Below, in pieces: positions 17,549 through 25,909 of a stretch of DNA of 64,000 nucleotides (the first letter of the stretch is position 1; every line of letters starts with the position of its first letter). The stretch is from Rhodohalobacter halophilus (GTDB lineage Bacteria > Bacteroidota > Rhodothermia > Balneolales > Balneolaceae), in the NCBI RefSeq assembly GCF_001715195.1, contig NZ_MDWE01000005.1, positions 1 through 64,000 on the forward strand, in the 5' to 3' direction. The notes beneath the pieces were generated by a model, which was not told the origin of the DNA, searched no databases, and was given only the letters and a program-made list of their open reading frames with translations. A program made the position numbers and the translations under genes.

Positions 17549-17619
17549 AGGCGACAGGCGGATTCGAACCGCCGTACGAGGTTTTGCAGACCTCTGCCTA
17601 ACCACTCGGCCATGTCGCC
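17549..17619 (-). tRNA. tRNA-Cys (GCA)
   Basis: Acceptor GGCGACA/TGTCGCC, anticodon stem GAGGT/ACCTC with loop CTGCAAA (anticodon GCA), T-loop GTTCGAATC and a U73 discriminator as usual for cysteine tRNA. CCA is not encoded. Confidence 0.95.
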
Positions 17620-17680
17620 ATTAATGTCGCCCAAAAAATTGAACTCAGAATGTCTATATAATACGTCAAAAAAACTGTTG

Positions 17681-17754
17681 TACGCCCGACAGGAATCGAA
17701 CCTGTAACCTACTGCTTAGAAGGCAGTTGCTCTATCCAGTTGAGCTACGGGCGC
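17681..17754 (-). tRNA. tRNA-Arg (TCT)
   Basis: Acceptor GCGCCCG/CGGGCGT, D-arm AGCTCAACTGGATAGAGC, anticodon stem ACTGC/GCAGT with loop CTTCTAA (anticodon TCT) and T-arm ACAGGTTCGATTCCTGT. The genome shows ACA after the stem, so CCA must be added post-transcriptionally. Confidence 0.95.
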
Positions 17755-17826
17755 CCGAATACCATTCAATAAAATCAACTGTCGGGTAAAAAATGCTTTA
17801 AATAGCATGACCCAAAAGATAAAAGT

Positions 17827-17847
17827 CGGGGAGACAGGATTTGAACC
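17827..17847 (-). pseudogene. Remnant of tRNA-Pro 3' half
   Basis: The 3' acceptor strand and T-arm of tRNA-Pro (as at 17949-17969) are repeated here, but the copy breaks off where the T-stem should close and continues into the 25-base palindromic repeat. It cannot fold as a tRNA. Confidence 0.7.
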
Positions 17848-17869
17848 GTGAAAGCACTGCTTTCGCAAC
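17845..17869. repeat. 25-base dispersed palindromic repeat, copy 2
   Basis: Identical to the repeat at 17181-17205 except for one C-to-T change in the left arm. It directly adjoins the tRNA-Pro remnant. Confidence 0.7.
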
Positions 17870-17947
17870 CTGGTGCTGCCTGTCTCGCCAAAATACAGAG
17901 CTCTGAATGCTGACTCTGCGATTTCTTACGTCAATCAGTAATATCTG

Positions 17948-18021
17948 TCGGGGAGACAGGATTTGAACCTGCGACCCTTCGCTCCCAAAGCGAATGCGCT
18001 ACCGGACTGCGCTACTCCCCG
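17948..18021 (-). tRNA. tRNA-Pro (TGG)
   Basis: Acceptor CGGGGAG/CTCCCCG, D-arm with AGCGCAGTCCGGTAGCGC, anticodon stem TTCGC/GCGAA with loop TTTGGGA (anticodon TGG) and T-arm GCAGGTTCAAATCCTGT. CCA is not encoded. Confidence 0.95.
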
Positions 18022-18125
18022 TTATGTAAATCAGTATATCAAAAGTAGTTTTACCGAGAGTTCCCAAAGCGAATGGGCTACTCCCGATGTAATAATCAGT
18101 AAATCAAAAGTAGTTTTGAGCATCT
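18022..18125 (-). pseudogene. Decayed tandem copy of tRNA-Pro 5' half and flank
   Basis: TTCCCAAAGCGAATGGGCTA followed by CTCCCG (18061-18086) repeats the anticodon arm and the 5' end of tRNA-Pro with the D-arm deleted. The flank ATCAAAAGTAGTTTT occurs at both 18037-18052 and 18103-18117, indicating a tandem duplication of about 66 bases that has since degraded. Confidence 0.6.
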
Positions 18126-18311
18126 ATTTCCAACGTATATTGGAAACTACATTTGTGCATCAAAACGGCTGACTTTAAATAGATTCAGTACTTCAAATAT
18201 GATGAAAAACGAATTGAATTTGCCCTTGTGTTGAATGAGCAGTGATGTGTTTTTCAAAAGAATTCAAAGATAAAAGATTTAGATTCTGAATGCAATTTAT
18301 ATCCGGAGATT

Positions 18312-19277
18312 TTAGGTACTTTTTTTGATGTCACTCCAAAGTTCAGATAGAAAACCGACTCCGTATGCTGTTAATTGAACAAAACCTGCAATCATACCCA
18401 ACCCGGCAACATTCAGGTTTTTTTCAGATCTATATGCATTCATAAACAAGATAAGAGCATAAGCAGGGTAAATGAAAATCAAATTTGAAAGATATCCGCT
18501 TGTGAATATTGCGAATAGAATGAATAGTGGGAAGCCTATCAAAAAAAATACGGGAAAGAGGTGTACAAGCTTGAGCTCTGTCGGGTAGAACCTGGCAATG
18601 TTGATGCGAGCACGCCCGAAAAATTTCAACTGTTTATAAAACTGTTTGAAATCAGTGCGCCGTTTGTGATAAACATATGCATCTTCAATTAAACCGGTTT
18701 TAAATCCATTTTGAATAATTCTGATTGAAAACTCGATATCTTCTCCCATTCGGGTAATTTTGTATCCACCGGTTTTCTCGTACACCTCTTTTGAAATTCC
18801 CATGTTAAAACTTCGGGGATGAAAAGATCCGACATGGTTCTTCTTCCCTCGAATACCGCCGGTTGTAAAAAAGGAGGTCATGCTATAGCTAATCGCTTTC
18901 TGAATCGGTGTAAAGGAGGGATGTGAACGATCAGGCCCTCCCCAGGCATCCAGTCTGTGAAATGTGAGGGCTCGGTTTACAGTTTCAAAATAATGTGGCG
19001 GTATTAAGCAGTCGGAATCAAAAACGACCAGAAATTCACCATTGGCTTTTTCAAATCCAAAATTGCGGGAAAATCCCTGCCCACTGTTCTGCTTGTAATA
19101 GTATCGGATATTTAGTGTATCGGAGTACTGTTCAACAACATGATCACACCGCATGTCTGAACCATCTTCGATAATAAGGACCTCAAAGTTTTTATAGGTC
19201 TGCTTTGTCAGACTGTTTAAAAGCTCATCGATTTCATCAGGTCGATTAAAAACAGGAACAATTACTGAATAATACAT
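18312..19277 (-). CDS. Glycosyltransferase family 2, membrane-anchored
   Basis: The 321-residue protein begins YYSVIVPVFNRPDEIDELLNSL, with the GT-A donor site LIIEDGSDMRC, the FDSDCLIPPHYFE metal motif (about residue 91) and a later GGYKITRMGEDIEFSIRI acceptor or catalytic region. C-terminal hydrophobic segments (about 240-265 and 270-315) suggest two to three membrane helices. It resembles inverting enzymes that extend surface polysaccharides or glycolipids, but the sugar and acceptor are unknown. It is monocistronic: minus-strand tRNAs follow downstream and a plus-strand secreted protein gene starts on its other side. Confidence 0.9.
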   Translation of the reverse strand: MYYSVIVPVFNRPDEIDELLNSLTKQTYKNFEVLIIEDGSDMRCDHVVEQYSDTLNIRYYYKQNSGQGFSRNFGFEKANGEFLVVFDSDCLIPPHYFETVNRALTFHRLDAWGGPDRSHPSFTPIQKAISYSMTSFFTTGGIRGKKNHVGSFHPRSFNMGISKEVYEKTGGYKITRMGEDIEFSIRIIQNGFKTGLIEDAYVYHKRRTDFKQFYKQLKFFGRARINIARFYPTELKLVHLFPVFFLIGFPLFILFAIFTSGYLSNLIFIYPAYALILFMNAYRSEKNLNVAGLGMIAGFVQLTAYGVGFLSELWSDIKKST

Positions 19278-19345
19278 GTATGCATTTCATAGAGAAATTA
19301 TCGTTCTTTAGAGCCAACAATATAACAACATTATTACACGATTTG

Positions 19346-20452
19346 ATGAAGTATCCTCAACTACTACTGATTACACTCCTAACCCTGATTCTCGGCACAA
19401 CTCTGCAGGCAAGACAATTAACGATACAGGCAGCACCCGATCACTCCGGTTATACAGCACAACAATTCCCTCTGGATGATGGTCTTCTTGAAATTGATCG
19501 CGGCTACTACACAGTTGGTGAAACCGAAGTCTTTAACCCCGAAGCGTGGAGTATCTCATTCTCCGGAAACAAAGTGTCTTTTATAGAAAATAGGGACGGT
19601 GCTGTTTATCTCTCTAACCTGACACCAACAGGACGGAAATCAGCTGAAGAAAACCTGGAATTTTTTAATGCTCAGGATGAGACGATGAAGGTTTATGCTT
19701 TTGATGACGGCCGCACCGTGACAAGAGATAATGTAGCCAATTTCACATTTTTTGACCCCGCCGGTGAAGTTCTTTTTTCTCAATCCAACTCATCGCAAAG
19801 CAGTGATGGTGAACGAGAGTCGCAGCTGGCTGCTGATGCCTTCGGACAAACTATCGTACTCTACAATCCGGTTATATCATATGGCAGTACAAGAGGGTCG
19901 CAGGCGAGAGTGATTTTTAATGAGGAGGAATCAAATCGATTTTTTAACAGCCAGTCATCGGAGATCAAAAATTTGAGTGTCAGTAAAAACGGATCCTTTA
20001 TAACAATACTCACTTCAGACAACACCCTGTTTCTTTTTGACCGTTTTGGAAATGAGTTGAATCAAATTAGTTTTGATGACGACCAGATCGGAGTTTCACT
20101 TACCGATGACGCAGAATATGTGACTGTTTTTTCAAGCAGCAGGGCCCAGGTGATCGATGCACTTTCCGGTGAACGTCTTGGAAGTACAAGCTCAAGGTCT
20201 CCGGTTGTATATGCTTCCTACATCCCCGAAGATGATACGATTCTGATCTTAGGTGGTGCGGTTCAGGGGAATCAAATTAATGACCCAATGATGACCGCTG
20301 TCAATATCTCGCAGCGTCAGATCGACCGGGAAGAGATATCCATGCCTTTGGCCGTACATGATATGCAGAAGGTTCGAATCAGTCGCGAGAGGGCCAGTCA
20401 TTACCGCTTGGACGGATTGAATCGATCGTTGATTATTACAGCCTCCTTCTGA
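19346..20452 (+). CDS. Secreted protein of unknown function, probable beta-propeller
   Basis: From ATG 19346 the protein has 368 residues and begins with a clear signal peptide (MKYPQLLLITLLTLILGTTLQA). The longer frame from 19280 would bury this signal behind 22 residues, so the inner start is preferred. The mature part has repeating strand phrases such as WSISFSGNKVSFIENRDGAVYLS, KNLSVSKNGSFITILTSDNTLFLFD and VSLTDDAEYVTVFSS, each about 45 residues apart, consistent with a WD40/PQQ-like propeller. No catalytic motif or sorting domain was recognised. The intergenic gap to the divergent GT2 gene is short. Confidence 0.75.
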   Translation: MKYPQLLLITLLTLILGTTLQARQLTIQAAPDHSGYTAQQFPLDDGLLEIDRGYYTVGETEVFNPEAWSISFSGNKVSFIENRDGAVYLSNLTPTGRKSAEENLEFFNAQDETMKVYAFDDGRTVTRDNVANFTFFDPAGEVLFSQSNSSQSSDGERESQLAADAFGQTIVLYNPVISYGSTRGSQARVIFNEEESNRFFNSQSSEIKNLSVSKNGSFITILTSDNTLFLFDRFGNELNQISFDDDQIGVSLTDDAEYVTVFSSSRAQVIDALSGERLGSTSSRSPVVYASYIPEDDTILILGGAVQGNQINDPMMTAVNISQRQIDREEISMPLAVHDMQKVRISRERASHYRLDGLNRSLIITASF

Positions 20453-20471
20453 TTCAACAGTTATCGCAAAC

Positions 20472-20506
20472 AAAAAAAGCCTTCAACAAAAATTGAAGGC
20501 TTTTTT
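20472..20506. terminator. Bidirectional terminator between the secreted protein gene and clpC
   Basis: AGCCTTCAA and TTGAAGGCT form a perfect stem, preceded by a run of seven A and followed by a run of six T, so it can stop transcription from both converging genes. Confidence 0.85.
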
Positions 20507-20522
20507 GGGTAAAAAGTAGAGA

Positions 20523-23108
20523 CTACGCTTTTTGTTCAGACTCAGACTTGGTCTCGCTGTTTTCGTCTTTTGAATCGGATTCGCTGTCCGTGCTTTTCTC
20601 AGCATCGGTCCAATCAAATTCAAGACCGTCTCTGGACTTATTCATCTTAATCTTAATGACTGAGCCTTCAGGGTGTTCACCCGTGAGGAGCTCTTCAGCC
20701 AGAGGATCTTCGACATATTTTTGGATGGCTCGTTTCAAGGGTCTGGCCCCGTATTTTTGATCAAACCCTTTCTCAGAGATGAAATCCTTTGCACCTTTGG
20801 TAATCTCAATTTCGTAACCGAGATTGCGTATGCGGCTAAACAGCTCATCACCAATAATATCGATGATCTTGAAGATGTGCTCTTTTTCCAATGGGTGGAA
20901 TGTCAGTACGTCATCAATACGGTTCAGGAACTCCGGGTTGAACACTTTTTTCAGTGCATCCTGTATTGTGGACTTCATTTGAGCATAGTCAAAATCACCG
21001 TCACCGGCAGAAAATCCGATTCCTTTACCCATATTTCGAATATCACGCGCCCCGATGTTCGAGGTCATAATGATGATCGTATTTCTGAAGTCAACCTTTC
21101 GGCCGAGGCTATCGGTCAAAATCCCATCATCCAATACCTGGAGAAGTATGTTGAACACATCCGGGTGAGCTTTTTCAATTTCATCCAGAAGTACAACACT
21201 GTACGGTTTTCTTCTAACTTTCTCAGTAAGAATTCCACCTTCTTCATATCCTACATATCCCGGAGGCGCACCTACCAGGCGAGACACACTGAATTTCTCC
21301 ATGTACTCACTCATATCAATACGAATGAGAGCTTCTTCTTTATCGAAGAGATATTTAGCCAATACTTTCGCCATCTCGGTTTTACCAACACCGGTTGGTC
21401 CGAGAAAGATAAAAGAACCGATTGGACGTGAAGGATCTTTCAGCCCGGCACGGGTACGCTGAATAGCCTTTGTAAGTTTATTGATCGCTTCATCTTGCCC
21501 GATCACTTTCTTGCCAAGCTTCTCCCGCATTTTTAGTAGCTTCTGACCTTCTTTTTGGCTGATTTTGTTAACCGGAACACCACTCATCATGGCTACGACT
21601 GAAGCTACGTCCTCTTCATCTACATCGTAAACAATGTGTTCAGACTCTTTTTCCCACTCTTTCTGGGCCTGTTCGAGCTCTTCAATCAGACGTTTTTCTG
21701 TGTCTCTCAAACGGGCAGCTTCTTCAAACCGCTGCTTTTTCACCATTGAGTTTTTCTCATTGCTGGTCTTTTCAATCTCCTCTTCCAGTTCAATGATATG
21801 ATCGGGAACCGTAATGTTTGAGAGATGAACCCGGGCACCGACCTCATCCAGTGCGTCAATTGCCTTGTCAGGCAGGAAGTGATCTGTTACATATCGATCT
21901 GTGAGCTTAACACAGGCATCAATTGCTTCCGGAGTATACCGTACGCTGTGATGCTTTTCATATTTACCTTTAATCTGATTGAGTATTTCGAGTGTTTCAT
22001 CAACAGAAGTCGGTTCCACCATAATCTTCTGGAAACGTCGTTCCAGAGCGCCGTCTTTCTCAATAAACTGTCGATATTCATTGAGTGTGGTAGCTCCGAT
22101 TGCCTGAACCTCTCCACGAGCAAGGGCCGGTTTCAGCATGTTCGATGCATCCAGCGAACCGCTTGCACCTCCAGCACCAACAATTGTATGGAGCTCGTCA
22201 ATAAACAAAATAACGTTATCTGTCTTTTCAAGTTCGCTCATCACGGCTTTCATCCGCTCCTCGAACTGTCCTCTATATTTTGTACCTGCTACCAGTGCGG
22301 CCAAATCGAGAGCAATAACGCGTTTGTCGTACAATACACGGGATACTTTTTTCTCAACAATCCGCGAGGCGAGTCCTTCGGCAATGGCAGTTTTACCAAC
22401 ACCGGGTTCTCCAATCAGAACCGGATTGTTCTTTTTACGGCGGCTCAATACCTGAGCTACACGCTCAATCTCTTTTTCACGACCAATAATTGGGTCGAGT
22501 TTTCCATCTTCGGCCAGCTGTGTTAGGTCACGGCCAAAGTTGTCCAGGACTGGTGTTTTAGATTTTTCCATTTTCTTTTCCCTCGAACTTCCTGATGACT
22601 GAGATCCTTTGGGAGATTGCGGAATGTTTGAACTTGTTGTTCGGCTATCTTCCCGGTCGGTATCTCGAGTATTTCCTGATATGATCATATCCAGTTCTTC
22701 TCGTACAGCATCATAAGAGACATTGAACTGTTGTAAAATTTGAGCAGCAATATTCTCTTCATCACGTAAAAGAGAGAGTAGAAGATGCTCTGTACCAATG
22801 GTATCACTTTTGTAAAGTTTGGCTTCGAGGTAGGTGATGCGAAGAACCTTTTCAGCCTGCTTTGTTAGGGGGATATTCCCAACCGTAACCGTTCCGCCGG
22901 TACCTCGAACGGTATCTTCAATCGTTTTTTTGAGTTTAAATAGATCACAATCAAGATTTTTTAAAATCCGGATTGCAACACCGTCACCCAGGCGAACGAT
23001 GCCTAAAATTAAATGTTCTGTTCCTATGTAATCGTGGCCGAGCCGAAGTGCTTCTTCTCGGCTAAACTGAATTACATCTCTTACTTTACTTGAGAAATTA
23101 CCCTCCAT
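20523..23108 (-). CDS. clpC: ATP-dependent Clp protease ATP-binding subunit ClpC
   Basis: The 861-residue Hsp100 protein has two Clp_N repeats ([13 protein letters not shown] near 25 and [13 protein letters not shown] near 102) and AAA1 with Walker [10 protein letters not shown] and Walker [11 protein letters not shown] middle coiled coil with a UVR motif ([13 protein letters not shown]) follows, then AAA2 with [12 protein letters not shown] and [11 protein letters not shown], and the D2-small C-terminal domain. It ends in an acidic Ser/Glu-rich tail. The UVR-containing middle domain distinguishes ClpC from ClpA and ClpB. It unfolds substrates for ClpP and usually needs adaptor proteins. It is monocistronic with its own promoter; no mcsB or ctsR is adjacent. 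Confidence 0.97.
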   Translation of the reverse strand: MEGNFSSKVRDVIQFSREEALRLGHDYIGTEHLILGIVRLGDGVAIRILKNLDCDLFKLKKTIEDTVRGTGGTVTVGNIPLTKQAEKVLRITYLEAKLYKSDTIGTEHLLLSLLRDEENIAAQILQQFNVSYDAVREELDMIISGNTRDTDREDSRTTSSNIPQSPKGSQSSGSSREKKMEKSKTPVLDNFGRDLTQLAEDGKLDPIIGREKEIERVAQVLSRRKKNNPVLIGEPGVGKTAIAEGLASRIVEKKVSRVLYDKRVIALDLAALVAGTKYRGQFEERMKAVMSELEKTDNVILFIDELHTIVGAGGASGSLDASNMLKPALARGEVQAIGATTLNEYRQFIEKDGALERRFQKIMVEPTSVDETLEILNQIKGKYEKHHSVRYTPEAIDACVKLTDRYVTDHFLPDKAIDALDEVGARVHLSNITVPDHIIELEEEIEKTSNEKNSMVKKQRFEEAARLRDTEKRLIEELEQAQKEWEKESEHIVYDVDEEDVASVVAMMSGVPVNKISQKEGQKLLKMREKLGKKVIGQDEAINKLTKAIQRTRAGLKDPSRPIGSFIFLGPTGVGKTEMAKVLAKYLFDKEEALIRIDMSEYMEKFSVSRLVGAPPGYVGYEEGGILTEKVRRKPYSVVLLDEIEKAHPDVFNILLQVLDDGILTDSLGRKVDFRNTIIIMTSNIGARDIRNMGKGIGFSAGDGDFDYAQMKSTIQDALKKVFNPEFLNRIDDVLTFHPLEKEHIFKIIDIIGDELFSRIRNLGYEIEITKGAKDFISEKGFDQKYGARPLKRAIQKYVEDPLAEELLTGEHPEGSVIKIKMNKSRDGLEFDWTDAEKSTDSESDSKDENSETKSESEQKA

Positions 23109-23201
23109 AACGGGACCTACAAAAAGATTTGGCTTTCAATGATTGCTGAAAAATGTAACGAGTGATGACTGCTTTTAGTTCACACTCAATGCCTGTATTG
23201 A

Positions 23202-23232
23202 CGAAAGTAGTGTGGCGTTCTGCGAAATGCAA
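23202..23232 (-). promoter_or_regulatory. Bacteroidota-type promoter of clpC
   Basis: On the minus strand TTG (23232-23230) is separated by 20 bases from TACTTTCG (23209-23202), close to TTG-N19-TAnnTTTG, about 90 bases upstream of the clpC start. Confidence 0.5.
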
Positions 23233-23276
23233 ACACTTTACATCTTTCAATAAAAATAACGAGAAAATTGGACTTT

Positions 23277-24800
23277 TTAGAACAACGGTTTACCGGTCAT
23301 CTCTTCCGGTTGATCCAGCCCTATCATTTTAAGCAGGGTTGGAGCTACATCGGCCAGGATTCCGTTTCTCAAGGATCCGTTAAATAAGTCACTGACTAAA
23401 ATAACAGGTACCGGAGCGGTTGTGTGAGAGGTGTGCGGACTGCCATCGGGCTGAACCATACAGTCGGCATTTCCGTGATCTGCAATAATCAACACTTCGT
23501 AGTTGTGCTCCCTGGCAGATTCTACCACTTCTTTCAGTTTACGGTCGATCATCTCAACCGCGTGAATGGTTGCTTCCATATCACCGGTATGGCCAACCAT
23601 GTCCGGATTGGCAAAATTTAAAATGGCCAGATCAAATTTCTCTTTGCTGAGTTCTTCGCAAAGTTTTTCGGTAACCGCTTGCGCGCTCATTTCGGGTTGA
23701 AGGTCATACGTTGCCACCTTTGGGCTTGGAATCATCACACGAATTTCTCCGCTGTTGGATGTCTCTTCACCGCCATTAAAGAAGTATGTTACATGCGGAT
23801 ATTTTTCAGTCTCGGCAATTCTCAGCTGATCGAGTCCATTACGACTAACATATTCACCCAAAGTATTTTTCAGGCGTACCGGTGGAAATGCAACATGTAC
23901 AAAATTGTCGAATGTTTCGTCGTACGAAGTAAATGTTACGTAGTGCAGGTTCAGCGGTTCAGTTTTGAATGGAATCTCCTTTTTTTGAAAGAACGCTTTT
24001 GTTATTTGCCGCGCCCGGTCTCCCCGGATATTGTAGAAAACCACAACATCGCCTTTTTGAATCCGGCTGTTGGTATCAGTTTCAATGATGTGGGGAAGAA
24101 TAAATTCATCAGTGACATCTGAGGCATAACTTTGTTCAAAAGCACTTGCGGCGGAAGCTACTTTCTCACCTTTATCGTGTACCAGGAGGTCGTACGCTTT
24201 TTGAGTACGTTCCCAGCGGTTATCACGATCCATTGCATAATATCTGCCAATGACTGAGGCAATGGACCCGGTGCCAATTTCAGAAGCTTTATCTTCAAAC
24301 TGCTTCAGATATTCGGCTCCACCATGAGGTGAGGTATCTCGTCCATCGGTAAATGCGTGAACAAAAACATCATTTAAGTTAAACTTCTTGGCCATTTTAA
24401 GGAGAGCGTAGAGGTGTTCGTTGTGACTGTGAACACCTCCATCTGAAAAAAGACCCATGAAATGAATTCGCCCAGTCGCTTTCGCTTTATCAAACGCTTC
24501 AGTTAAAACAGGATTCTTATAAAAATCCCCCTCTCTGATCGACTTATTAATTCTGGAAAGCTCTTGCCAGACAATCCGTCCTGCGCCGATATTCAAATGG
24601 CCCACTTCTGAGTTTCCGAACTGTCCTTCAGGCAGCCCTACATCCTCGCCGCTGGCCGACAAGCGGGCATTTGGATGTTCTTTTATGAGCGAGTCGAAAA
24701 ATGGAGTGTCGGCCTTGTCGATAGCACTGACTTCAGGATTATCAGCAATCCCAAAGCCGTCCAGTATAACAAGGAGTGCTTTTCGGGTAGATTTGGTCAA
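23277..24800 (-). CDS. gpmI: 2,3-bisphosphoglycerate-independent phosphoglycerate mutase
   Basis: The 507-residue protein is the standard length for GpmI, an alkaline-phosphatase-superfamily enzyme with two manganese ions. It starts ALLVILDGFGIADNPE (first metal aspartate) and has the catalytic serine in GQFGNSEVGHLNIGAG (about residue 63). It also has FTDGRDTSPHG, the RYYAMDRDNRWERT phosphate-binding stretch, FANPDMVGHTGD and IIADHGNADCM with the remaining metal ligands. It interconverts 3- and 2-phosphoglycerate in glycolysis and gluconeogenesis. It is 6 bases downstream of rpsT on the same strand, an arrangement that may tie it to growth-rate-linked transcription. Confidence 0.97.
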   Translation of the reverse strand: MTKSTRKALLVILDGFGIADNPEVSAIDKADTPFFDSLIKEHPNARLSASGEDVGLPEGQFGNSEVGHLNIGAGRIVWQELSRINKSIREGDFYKNPVLTEAFDKAKATGRIHFMGLFSDGGVHSHNEHLYALLKMAKKFNLNDVFVHAFTDGRDTSPHGGAEYLKQFEDKASEIGTGSIASVIGRYYAMDRDNRWERTQKAYDLLVHDKGEKVASAASAFEQSYASDVTDEFILPHIIETDTNSRIQKGDVVVFYNIRGDRARQITKAFFQKKEIPFKTEPLNLHYVTFTSYDETFDNFVHVAFPPVRLKNTLGEYVSRNGLDQLRIAETEKYPHVTYFFNGGEETSNSGEIRVMIPSPKVATYDLQPEMSAQAVTEKLCEELSKEKFDLAILNFANPDMVGHTGDMEATIHAVEMIDRKLKEVVESAREHNYEVLIIADHGNADCMVQPDGSPHTSHTTAPVPVILVSDLFNGSLRNGILADVAPTLLKMIGLDQPEEMTGKPLF

Positions 24801-24806
24801 ACTATC

Positions 24807-25058
24807 TTATAGATTATTGACGTGGTTCGTCAATTTAGACTTCTTGCGCGCGGCATTATTTTTGTGAATAATTCCTTTTACGGAAAGACGGTCGATAAAG
24901 CTTACAGCATCATTCAGGTACTCTTGTGCTTTCTCTTTATCCGATTCATTCAGCACCTTCTTAGTCAGCGTTCTCATTTTAGAACGGCGAGTGTTGTTAT
25001 GCTTTTTTCTCTTTTCGCTTTGGCGAAGCCTTTTGATTGCAGATTTATGCTGTGGCAT
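24807..25058 (-). CDS. rpsT: 30S ribosomal protein S20
   Basis: The 83-residue, very basic protein starts PQHKSAIKRLRQSEKRKKHN, the hallmark of S20, and continues with the three-helix pattern including NNAARKKSKLTN at the C-terminus. S20 binds the 5' domain of 16S rRNA early in 30S assembly. It is followed after 6 bases by gpmI on the same strand and is divergent from cmk. The length is normal and the start is fixed by the family N-terminus. Confidence 0.97.
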   Translation of the reverse strand: MPQHKSAIKRLRQSEKRKKHNNTRRSKMRTLTKKVLNESDKEKAQEYLNDAVSFIDRLSVKGIIHKNNAARKKSKLTNHVNNL

Positions 25059-25185
25059 AATTATTGGTTATTACGGTTAAATCATCATTATCTTAAACAG
25101 TTCCCAAAATTAAGGGTTCTTCATTCAACTTACAAGAATGGATTGATAGTTAGACTTAAAAAATTTATTTTAACCAGTCTCTGAA

Positions 25186-25848
25186 ATGATCATAGTCATA
25201 GATGGGCCGGCAGGGTCCGGAAAAAGCTCAACAGCCAAAACCATTGCCAATCGCCTTGGAATTCAATTTCTGGATTCCGGAGCACTTTACAGGGCAATTA
25301 CATATTTATGGTTGAAGGGGGGTAAACCGGACAAAGCTGAATTCTTTGAAAATTTGCCAAAAGTTCAATTACAAACTGAGTATAGAGATCAGACGTTTTT
25401 TGTGCAAGCTGACGGAGAAGATCTTACAGATCAAATTCGTACACAACATGTAGCTGATCACGTAAGTGAGATTGCATCTTATAAAGAGGCACGATCATTT
25501 GTGAACCGTTATATGCGAAATCTTGTTACGGAAGGTGCATATATAGCGGATGGCCGAGATTTGGGAACGGCTGTTTTTCCGGATGCAGACCTTAAGTTTT
25601 ACATGGATGCATCACTGGAAGAGCGCGCGAACCGCCGATTTCTTGAAATGAGAGAAACGGATCAGTCGGTTTCGCTCGAAGATGTAATGAAAAATTTGCG
25701 ATCCAGAGATCAAAAAGATCAAAGCCGCGAAAATGATCCGCTTAAAAAGGCAAACGATGCAGTGGTAATTGACACAACAGGTAAATCATTCGATGAACAG
25801 GTTTCAGAAATGATTCAGGTCATCAAAGGGAAAACAACATTAAACTAA
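25186..25848 (+). CDS. cmk: Cytidylate kinase
   Basis: The 220-residue P-loop kinase starts IVIDGPAGSGKSSTAKTIANRLGIQFLDSGALYRA, giving the Walker A loop and the CMP-binding region. Later motifs are YIADGRDLGTAVFPDADLKFYMDAS and the LID-type RSRDQKDQSRENDPLKKA. It phosphorylates CMP and dCMP. It is followed 61 bases later by rpsA, the classic cmk-rpsA pair conserved across bacteria, so the two are likely cotranscribed. Confidence 0.97.
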   Translation: MIIVIDGPAGSGKSSTAKTIANRLGIQFLDSGALYRAITYLWLKGGKPDKAEFFENLPKVQLQTEYRDQTFFVQADGEDLTDQIRTQHVADHVSEIASYKEARSFVNRYMRNLVTEGAYIADGRDLGTAVFPDADLKFYMDASLEERANRRFLEMRETDQSVSLEDVMKNLRSRDQKDQSRENDPLKKANDAVVIDTTGKSFDEQVSEMIQVIKGKTTLN

Positions 25849-25909
25849 AATTTAAACTCTAATCCCGCTTCGAAAGTCGAAGTGAGGCTTTACTTTTAAC
25901 AGGTATATA

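Noticed and set aside
17141-18125. CRISPR array in the tRNA region
   Set aside because: The repeats are few, irregularly spaced and partly derived from tRNAs; there are no cas genes.
20673-22526. Plus-strand open frames of 252 and 233 codons inside clpC
   Set aside because: They lie antisense to a clearly coding ClpC with intact domains and have low-complexity, Cys/Phe-rich translations unlike any family.
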